A stretch of 64,000 bases of DNA from Blochmannia endosymbiont of Camponotus sp. GTDB lineage: Bacteria > Pseudomonadota > Gammaproteobacteria > Enterobacterales > Enterobacteriaceae. Positions 52,947-63,278 of the stretch are shown here, piece after piece; position 1 is the first letter of the stretch, and every line of letters begins with the position of its first letter. The stretch is taken from the NCBI RefSeq assembly GCF_023586085.1, contig NZ_CP097757.1, positions 124,001 through 188,000 of the forward strand. The letters are read 5' to 3'. The position numbers and the translations under genes are program-made. Below the pieces are notes generated by a model. The model was not told where the DNA came from, did no database searches, and was given only the letters and a program-made list of their open reading frames with translations.

Positions 52947-55235
52947 TCATGAGTACTGTTTACGCAATACTTTTACCGCAGATACCATATTATTTAATGA
53001 TTGTTTAGTTTCAGGCCATGATCTTGTTTTTAATCCACAATCAGGATTAATCCATAAACGGTTTTTTGGAATATATTTTAATAATTGATTAATTTTTTCG
53101 ACAAGATCATTCTGAGTTGGTTCATTTGTAGAATGAATATCATATATACCTGGGCCAATTTCATTTAAGTTTATTACTACATTTTGTATGGTCTCTAATA
53201 TTTTTTCGTCTGACCTAGATGCTTCTATGCTGATTACGTCTGCATCTAATTCTATAATTGCATGAATAATATCACTAAATTCGGAATAGCACATATGAGT
53301 ATGAATCTGGGTATCATCTTTTACTGATGACGTAGTTATTCTAAATACGTTGATTGCCCATTCTAAATATTGTTTTTGATCAGAATATTTTAAAGGTAAT
53401 CCTTCCCGTAAAGCTGGTTCATCAATTTGTATTATTCGAATTCCAGATTTTTCTAAATCTATTACTTCATCACGTATTGATAGCGCTAATTGCAACGCTA
53501 TTGTTTTACGTTGTATATCTTCACGTAGAAATGACCAAGACATGATAGTCACAGGTCCAGTTAATATACCTTTTATTGGTTTATTAGTTAATGATTGAGC
53601 ATAACTTATCCATTTTGTAGTAATAGGTTTTGAACGATTAATATCTCCAATAATTACCGGAGGTTTCACACAACGAGAACCATAACTTTGCACCCATCCA
53701 TTTTGAGTAAATATAAATCCATTCAAGTTTTCTCCAAAGTATTCTACCATATCATTTCTTTCTGGCTCTCCGTGAACTAAAACATCTAAATCTAATTTTT
53801 CTTGTTCCACAATGATTTTTTTAATATAATTTTTAATGCCAACGTAATAATCCTTTTTCTCAATTTGGTTATTTTTAAAGTTTGCACGAAGTTTACGAAT
53901 TTCTTCAGTTTGAGGAAATGAACCGATAGTAGTTGTTGGAAATAATGGTAAATTAAGATTTTTATGTTGTAATATAACCCGTGCTGTGTATGGAGAGCAT
54001 CGAGAGTGTGGAATTTTATTAATATGTTCGAGTCTTTTTTTAACTTGTATATTATGAATAGTAGTGGAGTGAGATCTTAAACTACTGGTAATATAATATT
54101 TATTAAGTATATCTTCATATGTTGAGTCATTTTTATTTTTAGAATTTAAAGCAGTGCATAACATTTTTATTTCAGCACATTTTTGTAATGCAAAAGCAAA
54201 CCATTCTGTGATATGTTTATCTAATTTCTTTTCCATATTTAGATCAATAGGGCTGTGCAATAAAGAACAAGAGGAGCCTATCCATATTTTACGCTCTCCT
54301 ACTAAAGGGGAGAGTTTTTTGAACCAATTATGCAAATTAGTTTTCCATATATTACGTCCGTTAATTACTCCTGCTGATAATATCCAATTTTTTGGTATTT
54401 GTGTGTGAATCAAAGGCACATTATCAGGACTAGAAACTAGATCTACATGTAGACCATCTACTTTAAGTTGTTTGATGATATTTAGATGATGATATATACT
54501 GTCGAAATAAGTAGTTAGTAATAATTTAACTTTACCATGAAGTTGTTCATACGTATTCAAATATGCTTCTAACCATTTTGATGGAAGCTCTAACACTAAT
54601 ATGGGCTCGTCAATTTGTACCCAATCAATGTTTTTTTTTGAAAAAATATTCAATATATTTTGATATACTGATAATACAGCAGGTAGCAATGATAATCGAT
54701 CAAATTTTTTCCCCTTTACTTTTCCTAACCAAAGATAACTAATTGGCCCAAGAAGTATTGGCTTGATTTTATGTTTTAGTGATAAAGCTTCATCTATTTC
54801 ATCAAATAATTGAGTCCAATTTAATTTGAATTCTTGAGTTTGGATAAATTCAGGTACAATATAATGATAATTTGTATTGAACCATTTTTTCATTTCTGAA
54901 GGAGGTATCAGCTTGTTATTTAAAGAATAACCTCGGCTTACTTTAAATAATGTATTCAAAGTAATTTTTTCCTGAAAAACGCGATGTCTATTTGGAACAT
55001 TATTAAGCATTAAACTGGTAGTTAGAACATGATCATACCATGCAAAATCACCTACTGGGATCCAGTCCATACCAGAATCTTTTTGTTGTTTCCAATGACG
55101 CATACGTAGTGTACGGCCTATTTCTAATAATTTATCTTCTTGTATTTTTCCGTTCCAATAATTTTCTAGAGCGTACTTTAGTTCTCTATATAAGCCAATA
55201 CGAGGAAATCCTAATGTATGACCGACAATTGTCAT
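52947..55235 (-). CDS. metE: Cobalamin-independent methionine synthase
   Basis: Transfers a methyl group from methyltetrahydrofolate (triglutamate) to homocysteine, the last methionine step. 762 residues against 753 in E. coli, with both barrels present. The zinc ligands lie in THMCYSEF (His and Cys), SIEASRSD (Glu) and NPDCGLKTR (Cys). A T9 run lies at about 54631-54639. With metA, metB and metF in this window most of the pathway is accounted for; metC is not here. Confidence 0.97.
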   Translation of the reverse strand: MTIVGHTLGFPRIGLYRELKYALENYWNGKIQEDKLLEIGRTLRMRHWKQQKDSGMDWIPVGDFAWYDHVLTTSLMLNNVPNRHRVFQEKITLNTLFKVSRGYSLNNKLIPPSEMKKWFNTNYHYIVPEFIQTQEFKLNWTQLFDEIDEALSLKHKIKPILLGPISYLWLGKVKGKKFDRLSLLPAVLSVYQNILNIFSKKNIDWVQIDEPILVLELPSKWLEAYLNTYEQLHGKVKLLLTTYFDSIYHHLNIIKQLKVDGLHVDLVSSPDNVPLIHTQIPKNWILSAGVINGRNIWKTNLHNWFKKLSPLVGERKIWIGSSCSLLHSPIDLNMEKKLDKHITEWFAFALQKCAEIKMLCTALNSKNKNDSTYEDILNKYYITSSLRSHSTTIHNIQVKKRLEHINKIPHSRCSPYTARVILQHKNLNLPLFPTTTIGSFPQTEEIRKLRANFKNNQIEKKDYYVGIKNYIKKIIVEQEKLDLDVLVHGEPERNDMVEYFGENLNGFIFTQNGWVQSYGSRCVKPPVIIGDINRSKPITTKWISYAQSLTNKPIKGILTGPVTIMSWSFLREDIQRKTIALQLALSIRDEVIDLEKSGIRIIQIDEPALREGLPLKYSDQKQYLEWAINVFRITTSSVKDDTQIHTHMCYSEFSDIIHAIIELDADVISIEASRSDEKILETIQNVVINLNEIGPGIYDIHSTNEPTQNDLVEKINQLLKYIPKNRLWINPDCGLKTRSWPETKQSLNNMVSAVKVLRKQYS

Positions 55236-55547
55236 AATTTACTCCATGATTTATCTTTAGTTATATATAGTGGGTTTTAAGAATGAAAATAAAAAATATT
55301 TTAAAAGATTATTATTGATATCAACAGTTAACTCAATGGCTATTAAATTAATTTAAATAAACTAATATTTGATTACATATAGTATTTATAATTAGTTACT
55401 AAGTTATTATATCTAATACTAGATAATTTGAATGTTTTATCTACGAGAATAATATCAAATAATTATGTATACAGTCAAGTAACTAAAATTCTATAAATAT
55501 ATGTTTAATAGTTTGTGTTTTTTATAAATACCATTTATAAAAATTAA
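55236..55547. other. Gene-free stretch between metE and rpoH
   Basis: 312 bases, a junction between two E. coli blocks. It must hold the metE promoter. I see no MetR-type site I would trust, no gene and no RNA. Confidence 0.5.
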
Positions 55548-56396
55548 TTAGTTCTGTATTATTAATTTCATTTTCTTCATGGCATTTTTTTCTAATTGAC
55601 GTACTCGTTCAGCAGAAACACCATATTGATTGGCCAGTTCTTGTAATGTACTTTTATTATTATCTACGTTCAGCCATCGTGCACGAATAATATGTTGACT
55701 GCGTTTATCCAGGGTATTTATAGCTATATTTAGTTTGTCACTAACTTGATCAATCCATTCATTTTCCTCGTTAGAAGTAATTATTTTATCTTGTAAATAT
55801 AGTATAGGTGCAATTACTCCTCGATTATCTTCATCTGAAGATTGTTCAAAAGTCATATCTTGTGCTGCCATACGAGATTCCATTTCGCGCACGTCTTTAC
55901 TAGTTACGTTTAATGCTTTTGCAACTATTTCTATTTCTCCTGCATTAAACCAACCTAAACGCTGTTTAGTTTTTCTTAAATTAAAAAATAGCTTGCGTTG
56001 TGCTTTAGTAGTAGCTATTTTTACAATACGCCAGTTTTTTAGAACATATTCATGGATTTCTGATTTAATCCAGTGTACAGCAAATGATACTAAACGAACG
56101 TCTAACTCCGGATTAAATCGACGTACAGCTTTCATCAAGCCGATATTACCTTCTTGTATTAAATCAGCTTGTGGTAATCCATAGCCGGAATAATTGCGAG
56201 CTACGTGAATGACGAATCTTAAATGTGACACAATAAGTTTTTTCGCTGATTCTAAATCTCCGTGATAATATAATTGTTCAGCCAGCGCTCGTTCTTCTTC
56301 TGAAGTTAGAAGAGTATAGGAATTGGCTGCTCTTACATATGTTTCCAAAGTTCCTTGGGGAACTAAAGTAACACTGTGTTGCGTATTTTTAGGCAT
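55548..56396 (-). CDS. rpoH: RNA polymerase heat-shock sigma factor (sigma-32)
   Basis: Directs RNA polymerase to heat-shock promoters. 282 residues against 284 in E. coli. Region 2 ([19 protein letters not shown]), the RpoH box ([10 protein letters not shown]) and region 4.2 ([12 protein letters not shown]) are intact. The ribosome binding site is TAGGAG. The RpoH box is the site of chaperone/FtsH control in E. coli, so regulated turnover may persist. ftsX and ftsE, which separate rpoH and ftsY in E. coli, are missing. Confidence 0.97.
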   Translation of the reverse strand: MPKNTQHSVTLVPQGTLETYVRAANSYTLLTSEEERALAEQLYYHGDLESAKKLIVSHLRFVIHVARNYSGYGLPQADLIQEGNIGLMKAVRRFNPELDVRLVSFAVHWIKSEIHEYVLKNWRIVKIATTKAQRKLFFNLRKTKQRLGWFNAGEIEIVAKALNVTSKDVREMESRMAAQDMTFEQSSDEDNRGVIAPILYLQDKIITSNEENEWIDQVSDKLNIAINTLDKRSQHIIRARWLNVDNNKSTLQELANQYGVSAERVRQLEKNAMKKMKLIIQN

Positions 56397-57022
56397 TTAT
56401 TCTCCTAAAATGATCACATATGTGCAGATGATTATACCATGCCTGTATGGGATATACATGAAACTAAGTATAAAATAATTCTGTTATATTAAAAGGAGTA
56501 TCTATGCAATAAGATAGAACAGCACATTTATAATAGAACCACCATTAATTTTATTGTTAATTTAATGACATTAAATTACCATAAAGTTATTTATTATCAA
56601 TAAATAATCATCGTTCCTAATGAAATCATATGGTCTACAGCTAGTCGTAGTAAGAAATATAAATCTTTTAAGTTAATGTCGATAATGATGTATATTTTAC
56701 ATTTAGCGTAAAAATTTTATACACACATATTAGCGGATTTATTTATTTAATTATTGTGAGTATGTGATGATTCTTGTAGTTTTAATTTTATTCTTTTATT
56801 AATTCCCTAGCGTACGTTAAAACTTTGATTCAAATCAATTGTAACTAGTATTTTATTTTTTAAAAATAGAATAATTTTTAGAAAACATTCACGAAAGTAC
56901 TACAGATGTAGATAACATTATTTTGCAATAATTATCTGTAAAGAAATTATTGTTATTTAATATAAACATTTTATTTTAAATAAATATTTATGTAAATTGG
57001 ACACAGTTTTTTATTATTAAGA
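56397..57022. other. Gene-free stretch where ftsEX are deleted, rpoH promoter region
   Basis: 626 bases between ftsY and rpoH. E. coli ftsE and ftsX lie here. The part next to rpoH is less AT-rich and holds an extended -10 promoter. No ftsEX remnant is recognisable. Confidence 0.6.
56431..56439 (-). promoter_or_regulatory. Probable rpoH promoter, extended -10 TGGTATAAT
   Basis: The minus strand reads TGG-TATAAT, a perfect sigma-70 -10 box with the TGn extension, 34 bases upstream of the rpoH start codon. No good -35 box is seen at the usual distance, as is common for extended -10 promoters. Confidence 0.55.
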
Positions 57023-57949
57023 TTATTTTTTAAAAATAGCTTCAACAAAATTATGTGGTTCAAATGGTTGAAAGTCGTCTATATTTGGTCCTATTCCAAT
57101 ATATCGTATTGGAATAGAAAAATGATCAGCAATAGATAAGAGAGTACCTCCTTTAGCACTGCCGTCCAATTTAGTCATAATTATTCCTGTAATTTTAATT
57201 GCGTTATTAAACATACGCACTTGATTAATAGAATTTTGCCCGATATTAGCATCAAGAACTAATATAGTTTCATGAGGTGCTTTTATATCAATTTTTTTTA
57301 TAACTCTAATAATTTTTTTTAATTCTTCCATTGCATGGATCTTATTTTGTAACCTACCCGCAGTGTCAATAATAAGTAGATCAATAAGCTTCATTTTAGC
57401 CGTTTTAACGGCATCAAAAATTACTGAAGCAGAATCAGAAGTGGTGTTATTTTTTATTACTGCAACACAACCACTATATTTTCCTATAATTTCCAATTGA
57501 TCTATTGCTGCTACTCTACTGGTATCTCCTGCCGCTAACATTACAGTTTTATTTTTTAATCGGTAATGATACGCTAATTTTCCAATAGTAGTAGTTTTTC
57601 CGACACCATTGACTCCTACCGTTAATATGACAAATGGATTTTTTTCTTGTATAAGTAATGGTTGATCGACAGGTATAAGTATATTTAATATTTCATTGCG
57701 CAGTATATCATAAAAAGATTTGTTATTGTAATCAGCATGAAGGTTAATATAATTTCTTAAATTACTAATAATTTTTTGAGTAGTTTGTGTGCTTATATCT
57801 GCGACCAATAATTTATGTTCGATATTATTTAGTATATCAATATCAATGTTTTTATTACGAATTAATTTTATTATGTTATCGCCCAATTTTTTTCGAGTAT
57901 TCAATAAACTCTGTTTTAGTCTATCAAACAAATTATGTTCATAATTCAT
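57023..57949 (-). CDS. ftsY: Signal recognition particle receptor FtsY, NG domain only
   Basis: SRP receptor GTPase for membrane-protein targeting. ATG 57949 (MNYEHNLFDRL) gives 308 residues, with GAGG nine bases upstream; two other ATGs (57964, 57976) are possible. E. coli FtsY has 497 residues; the acidic N-terminal A domain is absent and only NG remains. G1 is GVNGVGKTTT, G3 DTAGRLQ and G4 TKLDGSAKGG. The usual DTFRAAA loop reads DTSRVAA here. Confidence 0.95.
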   Translation of the reverse strand: MNYEHNLFDRLKQSLLNTRKKLGDNIIKLIRNKNIDIDILNNIEHKLLVADISTQTTQKIISNLRNYINLHADYNNKSFYDILRNEILNILIPVDQPLLIQEKNPFVILTVGVNGVGKTTTIGKLAYHYRLKNKTVMLAAGDTSRVAAIDQLEIIGKYSGCVAVIKNNTTSDSASVIFDAVKTAKMKLIDLLIIDTAGRLQNKIHAMEELKKIIRVIKKIDIKAPHETILVLDANIGQNSINQVRMFNNAIKITGIIMTKLDGSAKGGTLLSIADHFSIPIRYIGIGPNIDDFQPFEPHNFVEAIFKK

Positions 57950-58424
57950 GTGCACTGACCTCATCACTATTGTCAATGTATTAAATGTTACTTTTTTTAT
58001 ATTTTTTTATGTAATACTTACAATTAATCAATAATCACTTATGTAAGCAATAGAAATATATTTCAGTCTTATAGAACATTTATAGATAATTAATTATTTA
58101 TGTAGATAGGATATTTTATGTTGTTCTTCATGAGAAGACAATATATTTAACATTATTGATCAATTACAAGTATCAAATACGATTAGCTGATAATATAACA
58201 AATTATAAGTTGTGGATATATAAAAACATTAAATCATTATACGTTATAATTATAAATATAATCTATAATATTTTATAACGTGTAGAATGTATGAATCCAT
58301 GTCTAAATAGTTAGACTTTATTGGAGGAATATAAAAGTTGGTATTGTTTTTGACAGTAGATATTTGTACGTTAAAAGATTAGAATTACTATGAGTTACTT
58401 ATTTTATCGTGTAAGAGATACAAT
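57950..58424. other. Divergent region between ftsY and rsmD
   Basis: 475 bases that should hold both promoters. Imperfect inverted repeats (ACGTTATAA at 58241 with its complement at 58273) are weak. A plus-strand 70-codon frame at 58390 overlaps rsmD in another frame and is not a gene. Confidence 0.55.
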
Positions 58425-59012
58425 ATGTATAAAAATAAACTACGATGCAGTGCTGTTGGGAAAGTTAGAATTATTGGAGGCAAATGGAAGGGACGTAAAA
58501 TACCTATTATTCGGTGCGCTAATATACGTCCAACTACTAATCGCATGCGTGAAATTTTATTTAGTTGGCTTAGTCCTATTATTTATGGTGCTATCTGTTT
58601 AGATTGCTTTGCTGGAAGCGGTGCATTAGGATTAGAATCATTGTCTAGAGGAGCTAATAAAGTAACTTTTTTAGATAATAGATATATGTGTATCACAGCA
58701 TTGATGAAAATTATGCAGTCTTTTTTGGTGTACAATAGTGAAATAATATATACTGATTGTCGTTCTTGGTTAAGACGGGCAATTGCTACTTATGATGTGA
58801 TTTTTCTAGACCCTCCCTTTCAAGATAACGTTATACCTGAGGTCGTTTTTTTATTAGAACGGTATAATCTTTTTAAAAAAGAATCTTGGATTTATATAGA
58901 AACTCCAAAAAATAAAAATATTTTTAATATTAAAATAATCCCTAGTTATTGGTTTTTATATCGAAAAAAAATTACTCAAAGTATCATATGTTATCTTTTT
59001 GTAAGAAAATAA
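58425..59012 (+). CDS. rsmD: 16S rRNA (guanine(966)-N(2))-methyltransferase
   Basis: SAM-dependent methyltransferase acting on G966 in the assembled 30S subunit. 195 residues against 198 in E. coli. IRPTTNRMREILFSWL, the SAM motif DCFAGSGALGLE and the catalytic DPPF are present. Divergent from ftsY as in E. coli. Confidence 0.95.
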   Translation: MYKNKLRCSAVGKVRIIGGKWKGRKIPIIRCANIRPTTNRMREILFSWLSPIIYGAICLDCFAGSGALGLESLSRGANKVTFLDNRYMCITALMKIMQSFLVYNSEIIYTDCRSWLRRAIATYDVIFLDPPFQDNVIPEVVFLLERYNLFKKESWIYIETPKNKNIFNIKIIPSYWFLYRKKITQSIICYLFVRK

Positions 59013-59169
59013 TAAAATTTATAGATAAAACAAAAACCAAATAAAATGCCAGTTAGAGTCAAAAAGTATCTCATTATTTAATAATTATATATAATTTCTG
59101 TTATAATTGGTCTGTTTACAAATGTACGAATAGCGAATGAATAGGTGATTTTATAATGAAAGAATTATA

Positions 59170-60825
59170 TTAATTACACCAGGATTTGTAATAATTGATT
59201 AAACCATGAGTCGAGCTGTCTTGGTTATTAGGAATAACATTTCCGCATTTTAATTCTGATAAAATGCTATCAGCTAGTTGTTTTCCTAGTTCTACTCCCC
59301 ATTGATCAAAGGGGTAAATATTAAAGATAACGCCTTGCGTAAATATTTTATGTTCGTATAAAGCAATTAAAGCTCCTAAAGTATAAGGAGTAATTTTTCT
59401 AACTAAAATGGAGTTGCTGGGGTTATTTCCTTTACATGTTTTAAACGGAACCAGATGTTGTTTGGATTTATAATCTTTGTTAGATGTTTCAGATTCTTGT
59501 AATATTTTTTCATGCGTGTTCCCAAAAGCTAGTGCTTTAGTTTGAGCAAGAAAATTTGATATTAATTTTTCATGATGATCAGATATAGGATTATGACTTA
59601 TTACTGGTGCTATAAAATCACATGGAACCATTTTAGTGCCTTGATGAAGCAGTTGATAAAACGAATGTTGTCCATTAGTTCCAGGTTCTCCCCATATGAT
59701 AGGACCAGTTTGATATGTAATAGGGCATCCATTACGATCTATACATTTTCCATTAGATTCCATGTTTACTTGTTGTAAATATTCTGTAAAACGATGCATA
59801 TATTGATCATAAGCAAAAATTGCTTCGGTTTCTACTTGAAAAAAATTATTATACCAAATACCAATAAGTGCTAAGATTACCGGCAGGTTTTTATCTAGAG
59901 GTGTGTGATAAAAATGCATATCCATAGCATGGGCTCCGGTCAGTAACAATTCAAAATTATTAACCCCCAATGATAGCATTATAGATAAGCCAATGGATGA
60001 CCATAATGAATAACGGCCGCCTACCCAATCCCAAAGCTCAAACATGTTTTCTGATGGATCAATACCGAATTCACAAACTTCAATAGTATTTGTAGATAAT
60101 GCTATAAAATGTTTAGATATATGTTGTTTATTAGGAGTAGCTTTACAAAACCAACTGCGTGCACTACGTGCATTAGTCATAGTCTCTTGAGTGGTAAAAG
60201 TTTTTGATGCTATTATAAATAATGTATTTTCTGGATTTAAATATTTTAGTGTTTCAAAAATATGAGTTCCGTCTATATTAGAAATAAAATGCATATTCAA
60301 ATGATTTTTATATGGTTTTAATGCTTCAGTTACCATATAAGGCCCAAGATTGGAACCTCCAATTCCTATATTAACAATATCTGTTATTGTTTTATTTGTA
60401 TATCCAGTCCAACTACCTTGAATAATACGATTACAAAATTGTTTCATTTTTTCTAACACTGCGTTTATTTGTGGCATCACATCCAGTCTATTTACTAAAA
60501 TGGGCGTATTTTTTCTGTTCCTCAAAGCTATATGTAATACAGCACGATTTTCACTATAATTAATTTTTTCACCGTGAAACATATCTGAGATAGCACCTAC
60601 AAGATCACATTCTATAGCCAAAGATATTAGTTTAATAATGGTTTTGTTTGTGATTAAGTTTTTTGAATAATCAATTAAAATTTCATTATCAAATGTCTTA
60701 GAGAAATGTGTAAATCTGTATTTATCTTGATTAAATAAATCACTGATTGATATATTCTGCATGTCGTAAAAATGTTGTTTTAGGTGCTTCCAGGCTTGTG
60801 TATGAGTAGGATTTATATTTTTCAT
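59170..60825 (-). CDS. pgi: Glucose-6-phosphate isomerase
   Basis: Interconverts glucose 6-phosphate and fructose 6-phosphate. 551 residues against 549 in E. coli. [18 protein letters not shown] and [15 protein letters not shown] (with the catalytic histidine) are conserved. The start has a weak ribosome binding site. A 23-bp-arm palindrome lies 75 bases upstream of its start. Confidence 0.97.
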   Translation of the reverse strand: MKNINPTHTQAWKHLKQHFYDMQNISISDLFNQDKYRFTHFSKTFDNEILIDYSKNLITNKTIIKLISLAIECDLVGAISDMFHGEKINYSENRAVLHIALRNRKNTPILVNRLDVMPQINAVLEKMKQFCNRIIQGSWTGYTNKTITDIVNIGIGGSNLGPYMVTEALKPYKNHLNMHFISNIDGTHIFETLKYLNPENTLFIIASKTFTTQETMTNARSARSWFCKATPNKQHISKHFIALSTNTIEVCEFGIDPSENMFELWDWVGGRYSLWSSIGLSIMLSLGVNNFELLLTGAHAMDMHFYHTPLDKNLPVILALIGIWYNNFFQVETEAIFAYDQYMHRFTEYLQQVNMESNGKCIDRNGCPITYQTGPIIWGEPGTNGQHSFYQLLHQGTKMVPCDFIAPVISHNPISDHHEKLISNFLAQTKALAFGNTHEKILQESETSNKDYKSKQHLVPFKTCKGNNPSNSILVRKITPYTLGALIALYEHKIFTQGVIFNIYPFDQWGVELGKQLADSILSELKCGNVIPNNQDSSTHGLINYYKSWCN

Positions 60826-61256
60826 AATTCATTTCGCGTTTTATTGTAAAAATAAGTAAATAGAAATAGAAGTCTAGAATCAACTTTCAATTAAAAATTT
60901 ATGATTGTTATCATTGTGTTGCGTGCAACACAATGATAACAATCATATCATATTTAATATATATCAACATAATTAAAGTTTATAATTATGGAGATTAAAA
61001 CATATTAAATAATTATTTATTTTTAAATCAAATTTATATGTATTTATATTTAATTGAATTATCTTTTTTTATCTTCATGAAAATATATTTTGGAAAAATA
61101 TGTTATTAGTGAAGTTATATGCATCAGGAATGTGTGTATTAATTACGATTTATTAAATTATGATAAACAATCTAAAACTTAGCTTTTGTAAAATAAATAG
61201 TTTAAAATAGGAATTATTATTCGTTCATTTATTTTATTCCAATAAAATAAAATATT
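60826..61256. other. Gene-free stretch between metA and pgi
   Basis: 431 bases where E. coli has aceBAK, metH, lysC and others. It contains the palindrome at 60900-60947. No gene remnant is seen. Confidence 0.6.
60900..60947 (-). terminator. Strong hairpin, 23-bp arms; possible metA terminator
   Basis: Arms 60900-60922 and 60925-60947 are exact reverse complements with a 2-base centre (GT); the central GC step means the real loop is a little larger. It has more GC pairs than the other palindromes here. In the direction of metA transcription it is followed by AAATTTTTAATTG, a short U-run. It could end metA mRNA or lie in the pgi leader. Confidence 0.6.
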
Positions 61257-62150
61257 TTATGACATTTTATATACATAATGATTTAACCAATTGGAGAATA
61301 ACAAATATGCATGACTTCTCCAATTTATTTTAGGAATTAAATTAGGGTTACTTTTAGGAAAATAATGATCTGGTAACATTGGATTTAGTCCTAATTTTAT
61401 ATCTCTATAATATTCTTGAGATAGAGTAAGCGCATCATATTCTGGATGTCCCGTAACAAATATTAAACGTTTGTCTTGACTAATAAGTAAATATACCCCA
61501 GCTTCATCAGATTCTGCTAAGATTTCTAAATCTGTGTTTTGATAAATTAAATTTTTTGGAAAATCTGAATAACGAGAATGAGGTGCTGCAAATATTTCGT
61601 CAAATCCTTTTGTTAAAAGTACATGAGAATTTATAGTGTTATGTTGATAGATTCCTACTAATTTTTTTTTTCGGATGAATTTAGGAAGATTGTATAATAC
61701 TTTCAAAGCCGCCTGTGTGGCCCAACAAATAAATAATGTTGAAGTAATATGTTCTTTTGCCCATAAGAATAATTGCTCGATTTGTGGCCAAAAGGTTATG
61801 TCTGTAAAATCAATTAATCCTAAAGGAGCTCCAGTTACAATTAGACCATCAAAATTTTGATGTTGAATATCTGTAAAACTACAATAAAAATTATTTAAAT
61901 GTTCAACAGGTGTATTTTTAGGAATTCGGTCGTCTATGCGTAGTAATTGGACATCGATTTGTAAAGGAGAATTTGATAATAATCGTAAGAATTGGTTTTC
62001 TGTTTCAACTTTTTTTGGCATTAAATTAAGAATTAATATTTTTAAAGAATGGAGTTCTTGAAAAATATCTTGCGATTTTTGCATAATAAAAATATCTTCG
62101 TTTTGCAAAAACTTTACCGCAGGCAATTTATCTAATACCCGAACTGGCAT
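61257..62150 (-). CDS. metA: Homoserine O-succinyltransferase
   Basis: First committed step of methionine synthesis, from homoserine and succinyl-CoA. ATG 62150 ([12 protein letters not shown]) matches E. coli and gives 297 residues; an in-frame ATG at 62180 adds ten without homology. The catalytic C142 lies in [10 protein letters not shown], with His and Glu in VTGHPEYD. The C-terminus is about 12 residues shorter than in E. coli. An A10 run (61662-61671, read as lysines in FIRKKKLVG) is a slippage risk. Confidence 0.96.
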   Translation of the reverse strand: MPVRVLDKLPAVKFLQNEDIFIMQKSQDIFQELHSLKILILNLMPKKVETENQFLRLLSNSPLQIDVQLLRIDDRIPKNTPVEHLNNFYCSFTDIQHQNFDGLIVTGAPLGLIDFTDITFWPQIEQLFLWAKEHITSTLFICWATQAALKVLYNLPKFIRKKKLVGIYQHNTINSHVLLTKGFDEIFAAPHSRYSDFPKNLIYQNTDLEILAESDEAGVYLLISQDKRLIFVTGHPEYDALTLSQEYYRDIKLGLNPMLPDHYFPKSNPNLIPKINWRSHAYLLFSNWLNHYVYKMS

Positions 62151-62528
62151 AGCGTTATGATCTTTAATATATACGTACAAAATTTATCTAATTTTATATG
62201 GTTTATTATCTTGTCTATATAGACAAAACCTAATTTTCATCTTTTGTCATAAGAATAGAACAAGTTTTGATAAAAATTAAATTTTTTCACGCATATGCAT
62301 AGAATACAGACATTAAGTTATAGTTAAGAACGGTTGATGTTGTGTCAGTAAATATGACTGTGCATATAGCTATATTTAAAAGCGGAATTAGTACTGATAA
62401 ATGTCTATTATTATATGTAGAGTAAAAACCAATACTATTAATTTTTACCAGATTTATTTATATAGTAAATGAATGTCTCTGTATTTTTAACAAAATAAAA
62501 ACCTGATAAAGTAACCTATCAACAATGA
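62151..62528. other. Gene-free stretch between tRNA-Ile and metA
   Basis: 378 bases. In E. coli the rrnE operon ends just upstream of metA, so 23S and 5S sequence would lie here. I recognise none. It should hold the metA promoter; no MetJ box (AGACGTCT) is visible. Confidence 0.55.
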
Positions 62529-62602
62529 TAGGCCTGAGTGGAATTGAACCACCGTCCTCACCCTTATCAGGGGTGCGCTCTAACCGCCTGAGCTACAAGC
62601 CT
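62529..62602 (-). tRNA. ileT: tRNA-Ile (anticodon GAT)
   Basis: A 74-nt cloverleaf nearly identical to enteric spacer tRNA-Ile: acceptor AGGCTTG/CAGGCCT, anticodon loop CTGATAA, T-loop TTCAATT. CCA is not encoded. In enterics it normally sits in the 16S-23S spacer next to tRNA-Ala, but here it stands alone upstream of metA. Confidence 0.97.
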
Positions 62603-63278
62603 GTAATATATAGCGTGAAACCATATCATTCTTTATAACTTCAACCACAATAATATAATGCAAATATTAATACTTTGTTATTGAAACCGTTCGTTGTTAT
62701 TAACATAATGCGTGATCAAGTACACAGACTAACGATTCTTATATAAGATAAACTATTTTACCACAATAACATGATTAGGAATGCTGATTCAAGCATTTCT
62801 GTGTATTTACATACCAATCAAAAGAATTATTAAATAATAGTAAATATTCAACTTTTTTATTTTTATGATATGTGTGATACTAATTATCAATGTTGTAATT
62901 TTTAATTTTCCGTAACAATATATACCATAATTCAAATAATTATCGTGTAATTACCAAACAGTAATACCGATTCAATTGATGTGAAAATGAATAATTAATC
63001 TATTCTTTGTAGTTGAATTTCTTAATCTTTTTTATTACAATTATTGTAATAGTATTATTGAATGAACAAATTAAATATCAGTGTGTAGTAATGTATTTGC
63101 TGAAATAAAGGGTTATTACATTATGATGTGTATATTTGTGGCACATATATGGATGCAATTTGTTGTTGTTCCGTCCTTGCATAAGTACTTAGATAGTGAA
63201 ATATTACTGAAAAATTTTTGTCAATACGAAATCGTTCTTCCAATAAAATAAGTATTATTTGCGCGCTGAGGTTAATGT
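62603..63278. other. Gene-free stretch upstream of mnmG (ancestral oriC side)
   Basis: 676 bases. In E. coli oriC lies upstream of mnmG (gidA). I searched by eye for DnaA boxes (TTATCCACA and its complement) and GATC clusters and found no box and a single GATC (62712). No other gene is seen. It must hold the mnmG promoter, for which I see no convincing boxes. Confidence 0.55.

Noticed and set aside
58390..58602. A 70-codon plus-strand frame at the start of rsmD
   Set aside because: It overlaps rsmD in another frame; rsmD has clear homology from 58425.
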